Positions 17,275-24,806 of a DNA stretch of 64,000 nucleotides are shown piece after piece. The stretch's first letter is position 1. Each line of letters starts with the position of its first letter. This DNA comes from Paenibacillus albus. Its GTDB lineage: Bacteria; Bacillota; Bacilli; Paenibacillales; Paenibacillaceae. Made by a program: the position numbers and the translations under genes. The notes under the pieces were generated by a model. That model did not search any database. It was given only the letters and a program-made list of their open reading frames with translations, and was not told the origin of the DNA. The stretch lies in NCBI RefSeq assembly GCF_003952225.1, contig NZ_CP034437.1, positions 2,184,501-2,248,500 on the forward strand. Reading direction: 5' to 3'.

Positions 17275-17619
17275 TTTTACCGAAGTATTTACTATCAATC
17301 TCTTAAAGAAGCTATAAAGCGCTGGGCAGGAAGTGCACTAGTTGAAATTTATTTATCAGGATCAAGAGCTAAGGGGACGGCAATTACATTATCATCAGAT
17401 TTTGATTTGTTTATTTCGTTAAAGGTAGATGATACTGTAACTGATGAGATTGTTTTACTAAAAGTTTGGAGAAAATTACATAGACTTATTTTTCCGTCAA
17501 TATATTTGGAATTAACGGTGATTGATACGCTATGGGGCATATCGAAAGCGAGCATTACCATTTTGACAAGAAAGAAAGCCTGGGTTTGGCTGTGCAGGAG
17601 CAGATCTTTCAAAGACTAG
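17275..17619 (+). pseudogene. Nucleotidyltransferase remnant
   Basis: An open stretch without a usable start encodes YYQSLKEAIKRWAG followed by YLSGSRAKGTA and a DFDLF motif. This is the GSX10DXD-type core of a MNT/Pol-beta nucleotidyltransferase. The N-terminus is blocked by a stop at 17272-17274 and the C-terminal half is out of frame. A different frame (17552-17695) encodes a plausible fold fragment (GHIESEHYHFDKKE...) that ends in TGA. The gene is therefore decayed by frameshift or fusion. It resembles antibiotic-type or toxin-antitoxin nucleotidyltransferases, like the intact gene at 22060. Confidence 0.6.
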
Positions 17620-17689
17620 CTGATTTCTCATCGAAGATGCGAGACTCGGAGGATCCGCTCGAAGCAAGGTTCGTCCAATTCTGCCACCT

Positions 17690-18125
17690 GCTGTGATATT
17701 TATGACGCTTCAGCTAATATTGTCCAAGAACATAGTTCAAGAAACAAATTATGCTTTGACTTCCTCTTTAGATTGTTACAGACGGTTATTGATTCAGATG
17801 CGAGCATCATTCTTGATTTCGATTTAATGACAATAGCGGTGTATTAAGTTTAGACCAATGGGTGAAGGAAAGAGGGGGAGAGTTAAAGATAATACATTGT
17901 ATTTGTAGTGATGAAACAATCTGGTCGGAGCGTCTGGCTGAACGAAGTAAAAATCCCTTACCCAATCAATTGATTACTAATTTATCCGAGCTAAAGGAAT
18001 ATTACAAAAATCTAAGCACTGAATATCTTGAAACCGAATTGGTCCTAGACACGGTTAAGGAATTAGAATCGCTGCTTGTACAAACTGAAACATTTGTGTT
18101 AGAACAAAATACCGCATTACGCTAA
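17690..18125 (+). pseudogene. P-loop (AAA/zeta-like) kinase remnant
   Basis: Two frames together read as the C-terminal two thirds of a small nucleotide-kinase-like protein. FDFLFRLLQTVIDSDASIIL (ending near 17820) continues, after a frame change, as RFNDNSGVLSLDQWVKERGG and then LKIIHCICSDETIWSERLAE...NPLPNQLI (to 18125). The HCICSDE and R-rich lid are typical of AAA-type kinases/zeta-like proteins. The Walker A N-terminus is missing, so it is inactive. It is another decayed module of the accessory region. Confidence 0.6.
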
Positions 18126-18160
18126 TGGGTACATTTGATCAGTCATTAAAGGAAAAAAAT

Positions 18161-18547
18161 ATGTTGGTTTGGGGGCAGCAGATGGGAACGCAAGAATTAG
18201 AACTTTATAAGCGATTTATTGATGATTTGGTAGAATTCCGCCCAGGTGTGCTTCCTCGTTGGATAAAGGGTAATGGTTGGCCGAACACGGTTGAAAACCA
18301 AAAGATCAATAAAGTATTGAGCGAATTGACGGCAGAACAGAAAGAGATAGTAGCACTAATCGCCCAATCAGCACGAGACGGAGGGATACATGATGTCCTT
18401 GTCTATCTAACAGATCAGATAAACCTCGAAGGGCTCGAGATCGTTAAGAACGGAATTATAATGGAAACTGAACCGTTTGACTCCGGTATGCATTATGATT
18501 GGGTATGCCGAAGAGAAGGAGATTCATGGCCTAATCAGAATAGTTAA
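18161..18547 (+). CDS. DUF6547 family protein
   Basis: A 128-residue acidic soluble protein. The pattern YKRFIDDLVEF, GNGWPNTVENQKINKVL, LTAEQKEIVALI and GGIHDVLVYLTDQINLEGL matches my recollection of DUF6547, a small Bacillales family of unknown role. ATG 18161 has AAAGGA at seven bases. An in-frame ATG at 18125, overlapping the previous stop, lacks a binding site. The gene is followed by a composite spacer repeat with a terminator-like hairpin (18568-18652), so it behaves as a single-gene unit. Function is unknown. Confidence 0.65.
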   Translation: MLVWGQQMGTQELELYKRFIDDLVEFRPGVLPRWIKGNGWPNTVENQKINKVLSELTAEQKEIVALIAQSARDGGIHDVLVYLTDQINLEGLEIVKNGIIMETEPFDSGMHYDWVCRREGDSWPNQNS

Positions 18548-18567
18548 CTTCTCCGGTCGCTCATTGA

Positions 18568-18652
18568 GCTAACATGACACGATAGCTTAATAAACATCAA
18601 GAAACGGTAGCCGGCATATGGCTGCCGTTTTTTTTAACTAACAGGCAGTTAT
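18568..18652 (+). repeat. Composite spacer repeat: box 1 - hairpin/terminator - box 2
   Basis: Box 1 GCTAACATGACACGATAGC (18568-18586) is followed by a hairpin (AACGGTAGCC with GGCTGCCGTT, 18603-18629, then TTTTTTT). Box 2 AACTAACAGGCAGTTAT is at 18636-18652. The same architecture recurs near 21858, 30818 and 45920. The hairpin also works as a terminator for the DUF6547 gene. Confidence 0.75.
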
Positions 18653-18733
18653 CGGTGATAAAATCAAAGCAAGATTTACTTGTCGTGGGGTGAACATTTT
18701 GAATTATTTTACTCTTGAAAAGGTGGGTATACA

Positions 18734-19129
18734 GTGAAAAAAGAAATCTCTAAAAGCGAAGTAATGGAACTACTTCTCCAAGCGTGTCCATCTTATAGAA
18801 ATAAGTGGAATGAATATGTTCAGGAAAATTATAAGAGTGGAGATGAACAGTTACTATATATAGATTTAGCTGATTTTGCTACTTATTTTGTTGATTTGTA
18901 TAAACAAAATAAGTTAAGTGAGTTTCCAGCTGTGTTTGATGTAATTGAATTGTTGCATAGAAGCGGCGACGATTTTGTTAGAGAGGCAGCGTCAATTGGA
19001 TTATTGGAGGATTTGCAAAATAGATTACTAAGTAATGAAATAAATACGAATGTCTTTGATCAATATTTGAAAAAAGAATCATTAAAATGGTGGAATTACC
19101 TTAATGATATATGGAATGGAAAAATATAG
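18734..19129 (+). CDS. DUF7674-like protein
   Basis: A 131-residue soluble, alpha-helical, acidic protein. Motifs ACPSYRNKWNEYV, ADFATYFVDLYK, EFPAVFDVIELLH and REAASIGLLEDLQN fit the DUF7674 family as I remember it. That family often sits next to toxin/immunity-type genes, and an immunity role is possible but unproven. The GTG start has AAAGGTGGG upstream. The DNA here is AT-rich (lower GC than the flanking core genome), which is consistent with acquisition. Another small unknown gene follows 37 bp downstream. Confidence 0.6.
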   Translation: MKKEISKSEVMELLLQACPSYRNKWNEYVQENYKSGDEQLLYIDLADFATYFVDLYKQNKLSEFPAVFDVIELLHRSGDDFVREAASIGLLEDLQNRLLSNEINTNVFDQYLKKESLKWWNYLNDIWNGKI

Positions 19130-19165
19130 AACAACGACATTAGGCTGCACTAAGGTGGTGTTCTT

Positions 19166-19471
19166 TTGTTCGAAAACATCGACTTTTCACCAGGCATAGT
19201 TTTTTATGACGTTACAAATGATGCTACTTGTTTAAAAGAGGAAGACATATTTCAAGTTCGTTATGAGAACTTGCATATTGACTTAGTAATCGACTTGGGC
19301 TGGTATAGGACAAATTATGCCATTATGGTGATTAAGGATTTGGATTGGGTGGAACCCTTACTTGTTAAGAAGTGTACGGCGGTATCAGACCTTGAAGATT
19401 TAATGATTGAATGTTCCCTTTTTGTAAGAACGCTACTAAATAAGTCGCTGAACTCCCTCAGTACGATTTAG
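19166..19471 (+). CDS. Hypothetical protein
   Basis: A 101-residue protein with a TTG start (AAGGTGG at eight bases). It is mixed alpha/beta in composition, with no signal peptide or membrane helix. It has the segment VIDLGWYRTNYAIMVIKD and acidic helices after it. I do not recognise a family. Its size, its composition and its place after the DUF7674 gene suggest a polymorphic-toxin immunity-like protein. The IS110 element begins about 10 bp downstream of its stop, and the C-terminus (NKSLNSLSTI) appears intact. Confidence 0.55.
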   Translation: MFENIDFSPGIVFYDVTNDATCLKEEDIFQVRYENLHIDLVIDLGWYRTNYAIMVIKDLDWVEPLLVKKCTAVSDLEDLMIECSLFVRTLLNKSLNSLSTI

Positions 19472-19484
19472 TTTTCTCACGAAT

Positions 19485-19806
19485 GCTCGCTTATTCGCAG
19501 GATTTCACCCTCGCCAGAAATACAAAAAGATAGTAAGAGGACCATTGTTGCGGACCAGGACAACATGAAGGCGTGAGGAAATAGAGGGGGAGGCTGCTAC
19601 CCCATATCCTTCCATATACTGCACGCATTCTCCACGCCGCCCCTGGAGGTTTTCACTCCCATGTCTCAACGGGTCTTTGCCCTCTCATTCCTTCGTTACG
19701 CCTGTCCAAGGGGTGGAGGCCGGTCTTGCTAACGGTACGGGTCGGTGCCCTTTGGTTCAATCGTATCCGGTACTCCGTGCTTTCTTTGAAATCCCGCGAA
19801 TAAGCC
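19485..19806 (-). ncRNA. Putative bridge RNA / structured end of the IS110 element
   Basis: This 320-bp segment downstream of the transposase has no gene. It is bounded by a 19-bp inverted repeat: GCTTATTCGCAGGATTTCA near 19488 and TGAAATCCCGCGAATAAGC near 19786, with one mismatch. Inside are several GC-rich complementary blocks (for example GAGGGGGAGG...CCGCCCCTGG and GGTGGAGGCCGG). Established work shows IS110-family elements encode a bridge RNA in a non-coding end that pairs with target and donor. Position and structure suggest this is it; exact RNA ends cannot be set by eye. Confidence 0.45.
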
Positions 19807-19838
19807 AAAATTCGTATGACGAAACGGCAGAAGCTCGT

Positions 19839-21110
19839 TTATGCTGCTAATTGAAATGGCATCGTTTTTTGAGGATTGTAGGCTTCACGACTGCGAGCCA
19901 TTCCAACAAGTATGCGAGCTAACTTGCCACACAGTTTCATAATAGACCTCATTTTCTTCATCTTCTTCACCTGGACATTATGTGCATGCAATGCTTGAAA
20001 CTCCGGATTATTCATCACCAAACTCATCGTCATCATGAAGATAAATCGTCGGAGGCGAGAGCGTCCGCGTTTACTAATTTTCATTTGCCCGGTCCATTTG
20101 CCTGAGCTTGCTTCAGCGAGGTTGAGACCAGCATGGCGCAGCAGAGCATTGCCGTGAACAAAACCGCTTAAATCCCCGGCCTCGCCTAGAATACCCGCGA
20201 GCGATATGGCACTAATCCCTTTGACAGCAAGCATGGATTTAGCAAATGGAATGCGATCTAGAACGGTAAGGATCTCTGCCTCAACTGTTTTTAGTTGCTG
20301 GCAAGCAAGGTCGTACTCATCGAGCAGTTGCTTTAAGTGAAGCTTGTAAGCATGCGTAGCTTGTTTAGATCCAACAGAACGACACGCAAGTGAGATAAGT
20401 ACTCGTGCCTTGCGCTCACCAGAATGCCGTTTCATAAGTGTTTTCCAGCCAGTAATGACGTCATGAGGTTGCAGCATACTCAGTTCTTCAGGCATTGGGA
20501 AAAGACGTAGAGTAGCTAACGAACCGGTGCACATTAAGCTCTTGAAAACTTGCCGCAGTTCTGGGAAAACAACGTCCACCCAGCGATGGATTTGGTTCTT
20601 GGCACTCACGAGTCTCGTTACGACTGAGTCGCGATTTGAGAGGAAGACCCGAAGTTCTTCAAAGGCTTCTGGCGTGTTGCGAATGAATGAGTAATAGCCG
20701 TTCTTAACCATGTCGGCAATGACTAATGCATCTTTTTTGTCGCTCTTAGATGGCGTATTGTCGCGGTTTTCTTTATTCTTTTTTACCAAATGTGGATTGA
20801 CTAGTACCACTTCAAATTGACGCTCAGAGAGCCAGTTGGAGACGTTCAGCCAATAATGGCCAGTTGGTTCCATACCAACAATGGTAGCAGTTAGGCTATG
20901 AGCAACTTGTATCGAGTGGATCCACTGAAGCAGGCTTTGAAAGCCTTCTTCATCGTTCGAGAAGGGCAGGGGATTGCCAAGTGCGATTCCACGAAAGTTA
21001 ACCGCCCGTGCGACATGTATCTGTTGAGCGATGTCGATCCCGACGACGATATGCTGAGCGGTAATTTTTTCAATGAGTTGATTTTGTTTGTCCTGCGCTT
21101 TAAACTTCAT
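19839..21110 (-). CDS. IS110-family transposase (RuvC-like DEDD plus C-terminal Ser domain)
   Basis: A 423-residue protein. The N-terminal RuvC-like domain shows GIDIAQQIHVARAV (first Asp), VGMEPTGHYW (Glu) and the KSDKKDALVIADM pair of Asp. The C-terminal Tnp_20 domain contains the conserved GISAISLAGILGEAGDLSGF, LLRHAGLNLAEASSGKW and SKRGRSRLRRFIF, which hold the nucleophilic Ser of this family. The full usual length (about 400) and intact motifs suggest it is functional. An ATG at 21110 follows GGAGGACG. It is oriented opposite to the neighbouring genes. Confidence 0.93.
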   Translation of the reverse strand: MKFKAQDKQNQLIEKITAQHIVVGIDIAQQIHVARAVNFRGIALGNPLPFSNDEEGFQSLLQWIHSIQVAHSLTATIVGMEPTGHYWLNVSNWLSERQFEVVLVNPHLVKKNKENRDNTPSKSDKKDALVIADMVKNGYYSFIRNTPEAFEELRVFLSNRDSVVTRLVSAKNQIHRWVDVVFPELRQVFKSLMCTGSLATLRLFPMPEELSMLQPHDVITGWKTLMKRHSGERKARVLISLACRSVGSKQATHAYKLHLKQLLDEYDLACQQLKTVEAEILTVLDRIPFAKSMLAVKGISAISLAGILGEAGDLSGFVHGNALLRHAGLNLAEASSGKWTGQMKISKRGRSRLRRFIFMMTMSLVMNNPEFQALHAHNVQVKKMKKMRSIMKLCGKLARILVGMARSREAYNPQKTMPFQLAA

Positions 21111-21223
21111 AGTAGAGCGTCCTCCTGGATGATGGGATTTTAAGGGCTATGACCCGTTGCGTACTCCCATCGTACCGAGGCGCTTTTCTTTTTCAAAGAC
21201 GAAATTAATCCATCTACAGGAAT

Positions 21224-21243
21224 GCTAACGGGGCAGTATAGTT
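21224..21243 (+). repeat. Spacer box at IS110 right junction
   Basis: GCTAACGGGGCAGTATAGTT, the box-2 form of the regional repeat. It is split from its left context by the IS110 element. Confidence 0.6.
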
Positions 21244-21302
21244 GAAATACTAGTACAATCGCCATATACGATGCCAATGACTATTGAAGAAGGTGTTTGG
21301 AA

Positions 21303-21806
21303 TTGAAGTACATGGAACATTTGAGGTCAAATAACGGAATCTTTCAAGAGAATATAGAAAATACCTTAGAAAAGCATCAGGCTCAACCAGTAGGGTCTGG
21401 ATATATAGACATTATTAGTGACCCGATGTTAGTCGAGAGTCTAATAACTGAGCTCACAACGATTGGTATTGCCATTTACGGTGTATCATGGTGGTGTTTT
21501 TGTTCAGATGAAAATCGGGAGAGGCACGGTTGCCCTCACGGAATGGGCGGTCCTAAAAGTGTTTACAGAGAAGGCTGGTATAGTGAAATGGGGTTAGAGT
21601 ACGAGAGCTTTGACATCCCCCTAAACGTGTATGATAAGTTTGAACTTAGTAGTGTCACTGTTGAGGATGTAAGCACTCTAAATGATTCAATTCGAAATTA
21701 CATTCAGGAGTTCTCACATGATAAGCGTTATGATAAATGCTTCAATCCTGCGTTATGGCTACATGTACCAAGGGAATGGAAGAGAATAAAGTACATGAAG
21801 CATTGA
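21303..21806 (+). CDS. Hypothetical protein
   Basis: About 167 residues, soluble. The middle shows a Cys/His/Trp-rich stretch (YGVSWWCFCSDENRERHGCPHGMGG) that could bind a metal, flanked by acidic helices. The C-terminus ends LHVPREWKRIKYMKH. I do not recognise the family. TTG 21303 has AAGG at nine bases; ATG 21312 is an alternative. It sits directly after the IS110 element and is followed by three spacer boxes, so it is another single-gene unit. Confidence 0.6.
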   Translation: MKYMEHLRSNNGIFQENIENTLEKHQAQPVGSGYIDIISDPMLVESLITELTTIGIAIYGVSWWCFCSDENRERHGCPHGMGGPKSVYREGWYSEMGLEYESFDIPLNVYDKFELSSVTVEDVSTLNDSIRNYIQEFSHDKRYDKCFNPALWLHVPREWKRIKYMKH

Positions 21807-21945
21807 ACTAACGGACAGGATATTTTGAAAGCTATGTGAGTAAATTAGCCAACGCCGTTCAACTAACGGGACACGATTGCACAACACACCAGGCTGTCGC
21901 GGCACTAGCGGCAGCCTGTTCAGCTAACAGGGCAGGATTGTTCAA
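21805..21945 (+). repeat. Three spacer boxes and a hairpin
   Basis: Boxes lie at 21805-21823 (GAACTAACGGACAGGATAT), 21858-21879 (CAACTAACGGGACACGATTG) and 21921-21945 (CAGCTAACAGGGCAGGATTG). A 10-bp hairpin AGGCTGTCGC/GCGGCAGCCT stands between the last two (21891-21916). It has no T-run, so it is not a good terminator; the box-hairpin-box layout is retained. Confidence 0.75.
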
Positions 21946-22059
21946 TAACTTCGCGAATACTTAGAAATTAATAATTTTCATCTGACTCCGTCGGACGTCG
22001 AGGATTCTAGAACGTTAGCCGAAAGAAGTTCTTAGATGTGTAGGAGGAGTGGAGTCTAT

Positions 22060-22830
22060 TTGATATTAGAAAAAGTTATAGATAGAATTGTAATACAAAG
22101 TGATTATAAGGATTTGGTTGATAAGTATATAGATAATATACTTATTGAATTTAAAGGTAAGATTCATAGCATTTATATGTGTGGCTCGATTCCAAAAGGA
22201 ACTGCTAAACCTTTTAAGTCAGATGCAGACTTTACTATTGTATGTGTAAATCCCAAAGATATTGATTACGAGAGATTGTCAATTATTAAAGACAAGCTTT
22301 TGGAAGAATATCCAGTAGTGACTAAGATTGATACGATAATTTGCTCGATTGACGATGTATTAAATAAACCGAATGAGTGGGGTTTTTGGATTAAGATAAT
22401 TTGTGTTTGCATATATGGTCATGACGTTGGTGAAAAAGTACCACCGATAATTGCTTCTCCAGAGTTCATTTTAGACTTAAATACAGAGACCAAGGAGGAA
22501 GTAGATCGTGTACGTAGTTCACTTTCTAATGCTAGTGATAACACAATGAAAACTAGATATATTAAAGGTTATTCTAAGAGATTAATTCGTGCATTATACT
22601 CTTTGATTTTAGAAGATACAGGTGTATGGCAAGATGACATTATTAAGATGAAGAATGCCATATTAAACTATTGTGAGATTGACTCCGCTTTAGTTGATTA
22701 TCTGTATGCTTGTTACTTGGATAGTAATAATGTACTTGTTGAAGAGTTTCTGGGACTTGCAGATGAAGTATATAGCTATTTTGAGAACGCGTTAAATGCA
22801 ATGGCTGCTTCCAGAACTTCCTTCAGCTAA
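22060..22830 (+). CDS. Nucleotidyltransferase domain protein (MNT/Pol-beta superfamily)
   Basis: About 256 residues. The N-terminal domain has the catalytic signature MCGSIPKGTAKPFKSDADFTIV (GS...DAD). A third acidic position follows in KIDTIICS. The C-terminal half is alpha-helical, resembling the KNTase C-terminal-like domain of aminoglycoside nucleotidyltransferases. It probably transfers a nucleotide to a small molecule or a protein partner; resistance is possible but unproven. TTG 22060 is served by GGAGGAGTGGAG, while ATG 22036 lies before the SD and is rejected. Low GC and isolated single-gene context mark it as accessory. Confidence 0.75.
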   Translation: MILEKVIDRIVIQSDYKDLVDKYIDNILIEFKGKIHSIYMCGSIPKGTAKPFKSDADFTIVCVNPKDIDYERLSIIKDKLLEEYPVVTKIDTIICSIDDVLNKPNEWGFWIKIICVCIYGHDVGEKVPPIIASPEFILDLNTETKEEVDRVRSSLSNASDNTMKTRYIKGYSKRLIRALYSLILEDTGVWQDDIIKMKNAILNYCEIDSALVDYLYACYLDSNNVLVEEFLGLADEVYSYFENALNAMAASRTSFS

Positions 22831-22891
22831 GCTCATTGTCGATCCAATACTGAAAGGAATCTTGCGTGTGGATCTCGAATTAATGACATAA
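22796..22891 (+). pseudogene. Remnant of an unidentified gene C-terminus
   Basis: Overlapping the end of the nucleotidyltransferase in another frame is a 31-codon stretch (MQWLLPELPSAKLIVDPILK then GILRVDLELMT) ending in TAA. It reads like a real protein C-terminus with amphipathic helices and no stop-rich noise. There is no ribosome binding site. It is probably the residue of a gene truncated when the nucleotidyltransferase was joined to it. Confidence 0.3.
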
Positions 22892-22942
22892 CTATTTATG
22901 ATACAAATAGGTTCTAGAATTAATAAGAATGAGGTGTAGATC

Positions 22943-23500
22943 ATGAGTGAATTTACATACGGCAATATTATCCGAAGCGTTGATAAGACTAAGCTTCTTG
23001 AGATTCTACCTACAGGTACTCCAACTCTTAAGTTGAATGAGGATTGGATTGCATTTTTCACTTCAGAGGATGGAGAATTTGTGGCTTCGAAGCAGCTTAA
23101 GGCATTATCCGAAAATTGTCCGATTTTATACTTTACCAACTTGGAGGATCATGGCTGGGGGTTTGAAATCTTCCATAGGGGAGAAGTTGTTTCAAACCTT
23201 GAGGTGCTTTATGAATTAATGGACGAAGAGTTCGATGAAATTATGGATGAATATGACGAAGTGGAAGCCTCGATTTTGGAAGGATATATGAATCAAAATC
23301 CTGATGCAGAGGCTTTTAAGTTATTTGGACTGAGTGATGAGCAAATAAAATGTATCGAGGAACTACTTGCTGGCAATTTAGCATTCGGTGAGGAAGAGTT
23401 TGTCGCTGTAGAGAGGTTTAAGGAGTTGCTCGGTATTGAAGAGATGAGCTGGATCCGTCATGAACGTATAGATGGACGAAGCGAGATTGAATACGTTTAA
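22943..23500 (+). CDS. Hypothetical acidic protein
   Basis: A 185-residue protein, strongly acidic, with a run of Asp/Glu-rich helices at about 90-120. The N-terminus (YGNIIRSVDKTKLLEILP) and the motif LEDHGWGFEIFHRGE are distinctive, but I cannot assign a family. ATG 22943 has GAGGTG at seven bases. It is followed by a hairpin and a spacer box. High acidity and size are common in SUKH/immunity-type proteins; this is only an analogy. Confidence 0.55.
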   Translation: MSEFTYGNIIRSVDKTKLLEILPTGTPTLKLNEDWIAFFTSEDGEFVASKQLKALSENCPILYFTNLEDHGWGFEIFHRGEVVSNLEVLYELMDEEFDEIMDEYDEVEASILEGYMNQNPDAEAFKLFGLSDEQIKCIEELLAGNLAFGEEEFVAVERFKELLGIEEMSWIRHERIDGRSEIEYV

Positions 23501-23523
23501 GATACATAGTACGACGAATACAC

Positions 23524-23561
23524 AGAGGCAGCCGGCCAGAAACGTCGGTTGTCTCTTTTTT
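23524..23561 (+). terminator. Terminator with wobble pairs
   Basis: AGAGGCAGCCG (23524-23534) pairs with CGGTTGTCTCT (23546-23556) using two G-T pairs, followed by TTTTT. It is immediately followed by a spacer box (ACTAACGGGTACGTATG, 23562-23578). Confidence 0.7.
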
Positions 23562-23578
23562 ACTAACGGGTACGTATG
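23562..23578 (+). repeat. Spacer box
   Basis: ACTAACGGGTACGTATG, a degenerate copy of the CTAACGGGCACGTTAG motif, directly downstream of the terminator T-run. Confidence 0.6.
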
Positions 23579-23650
23579 TTTGCAACATTACGTATAGAGC
23601 ATCCGTCATATTTTGTAACCAAATTTACGCTGAAGGGTTGCTCAAGACCA

Positions 23651-24460
23651 ATGAAACTTGACCAGTTTGCAACTTTGTTTATCGTTGTTGTTTTATTGAT
23701 TGCTGGATGCTCGGCAAAAGAAAATCAGTCACTGACAAGTATTCAACAGTCAAATGAAGGCCCGACTACCGTTGAAGTACAAGCGCAACAACACGAGTTG
23801 CAAACACTCGTTGCAGGGACGTCTTCATGTGAAAAACCACCTATAACGATGGAGTGGGCAGGGAAAAAATACATCTTGAAAGATGAAAATTCGTCTGCGG
23901 AGCCAGGAATGAAATTTGGATATGTATCTTGTGAAAAAGGACAGTTTAAATTAGGAGACGGTGGTCCTGGTACGTTGATGGTAGATAGTAACGGGGATCC
24001 TAGAACAAACCATGACTTGATTTTCGTAGGGAAATGGGGCTATGCGTTATATACATTAAAGCAATCACTTAAGGTCGAAGATGTTGCATCTTTGCAGGTT
24101 GTAGGTGGGTTACCAGGAACGAAAGGCTCCCCTTTATATCAAAGCACGAATGAAACTGGAAAAACTATAATCGCTAAAATTGTTAGCTGGATAAACACTT
24201 CAAAGCCTACCGGTGTTCAAGAGGAATATGGCAAGCATGGCTACCCAATGGTTATAGAATTAAAGATGAATGATGGAAAGTTCATGTATGTTGAAACTGG
24301 CTACAACTGTGTTATCAAATCTAATGCTGATGGGAGTGGTTCAAAGAGCTGCACTACCGTAAAAGGCGAGATTGTTTTAAGTAATGATTCAACCAAGATG
24401 CGCGCAAAGTCACCCGAACTGTACGAATGGTTAAAAGCAGGATGGAAAAATGAAAAATAA
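23651..24460 (+). CDS. Putative lipoprotein of unknown function
   Basis: A 269-residue protein. The N-terminus has a short charged start, a hydrophobic stretch and the lipobox LIAGCS, so it is predicted to be lipidated and anchored outside the membrane. The mature part contains two pairs of cysteines (SSCEKPP, VSCEKGQ; YNCVIKS, KSCTTVKG), which may form disulfides. I do not recognise a family. ATG 23651 is chosen because it places the signal peptide correctly; the frame runs open from 23576. No terminator is evident downstream. Confidence 0.6.
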   Translation: MKLDQFATLFIVVVLLIAGCSAKENQSLTSIQQSNEGPTTVEVQAQQHELQTLVAGTSSCEKPPITMEWAGKKYILKDENSSAEPGMKFGYVSCEKGQFKLGDGGPGTLMVDSNGDPRTNHDLIFVGKWGYALYTLKQSLKVEDVASLQVVGGLPGTKGSPLYQSTNETGKTIIAKIVSWINTSKPTGVQEEYGKHGYPMVIELKMNDGKFMYVETGYNCVIKSNADGSGSKSCTTVKGEIVLSNDSTKMRAKSPELYEWLKAGWKNEK

Positions 24461-24752
24461 AGTTTGTCAGCTATTGTATTCCGCGAATGGGCACGTTAGA
24501 CCAAAAAAACGGCGACCAAATTGGCTAAATAGGATGTAACTATGGCAAATTATCTGGACTTTGCTGCTTTAGATCTTCGAGTTCGCCTCCGCCATGAAAG
24601 CCCCTTAACCGGGCAGGACAGTAGAATATATGGTACTTTAAAATAAGAACCAAGGCCACCGTGAGTGTTCATCCGAGGGGAATCGACTTTGTATTGACTG
24701 AAACGAGGAGATGTCAGAAGGCCAACAATCAATAAGTGTTCTTACCGACTAT
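24461..24752. other. Non-coding gap with degenerate spacer boxes
   Basis: A 346-bp gap before the AraC gene. It contains GGGCACGTTAG (24489-24499) and TTAACCGGGCAGGA (24605-24618), degenerate forms of box 1 and box 2, without a clear hairpin between them. A 34-codon ORF (24542-24646) has no ribosome binding site. I see no other feature before the promoter at 24753. Confidence 0.5.
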
Positions 24753-24780
24753 TTGATAAAGCATTGGATGTGTATATTAT
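24753..24780 (+). promoter_or_regulatory. Probable sigma-A promoter of the AraC gene
   Basis: TTGATA (24753-24758) and TATTAT (24775-24780) are spaced 16 bases apart, 26 bp before the start codon. Confidence 0.5.
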
Positions 24781-24806
24781 AGGTATTAATATTTGGAGGC
24801 TTTCTG

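Larger units (their letters stand above)
19481..21226 (-). mobile_element. IS110-family insertion sequence
   Basis: The transposase gene (19839-21110) is flanked by a 367-bp structured 3' non-coding region and a 110-bp 5' region. The heptamer GAATGCT occurs at both outer edges (19481-19487 and 21220-21226), so these are the likely boundaries. Removing the element restores GAATGCTAACGGGGCAG, a copy of the region's spacer repeat. IS110 elements do not make ordinary target duplications, so the heptamer may be target/core homology. A long 3' non-coding region is typical of the IS1111 subgroup. Confidence 0.7.

Noticed and set aside
24542..24646. 34-codon ORF before the AraC gene
   Set aside because: No ribosome binding site, and it overlaps a degenerate spacer box.
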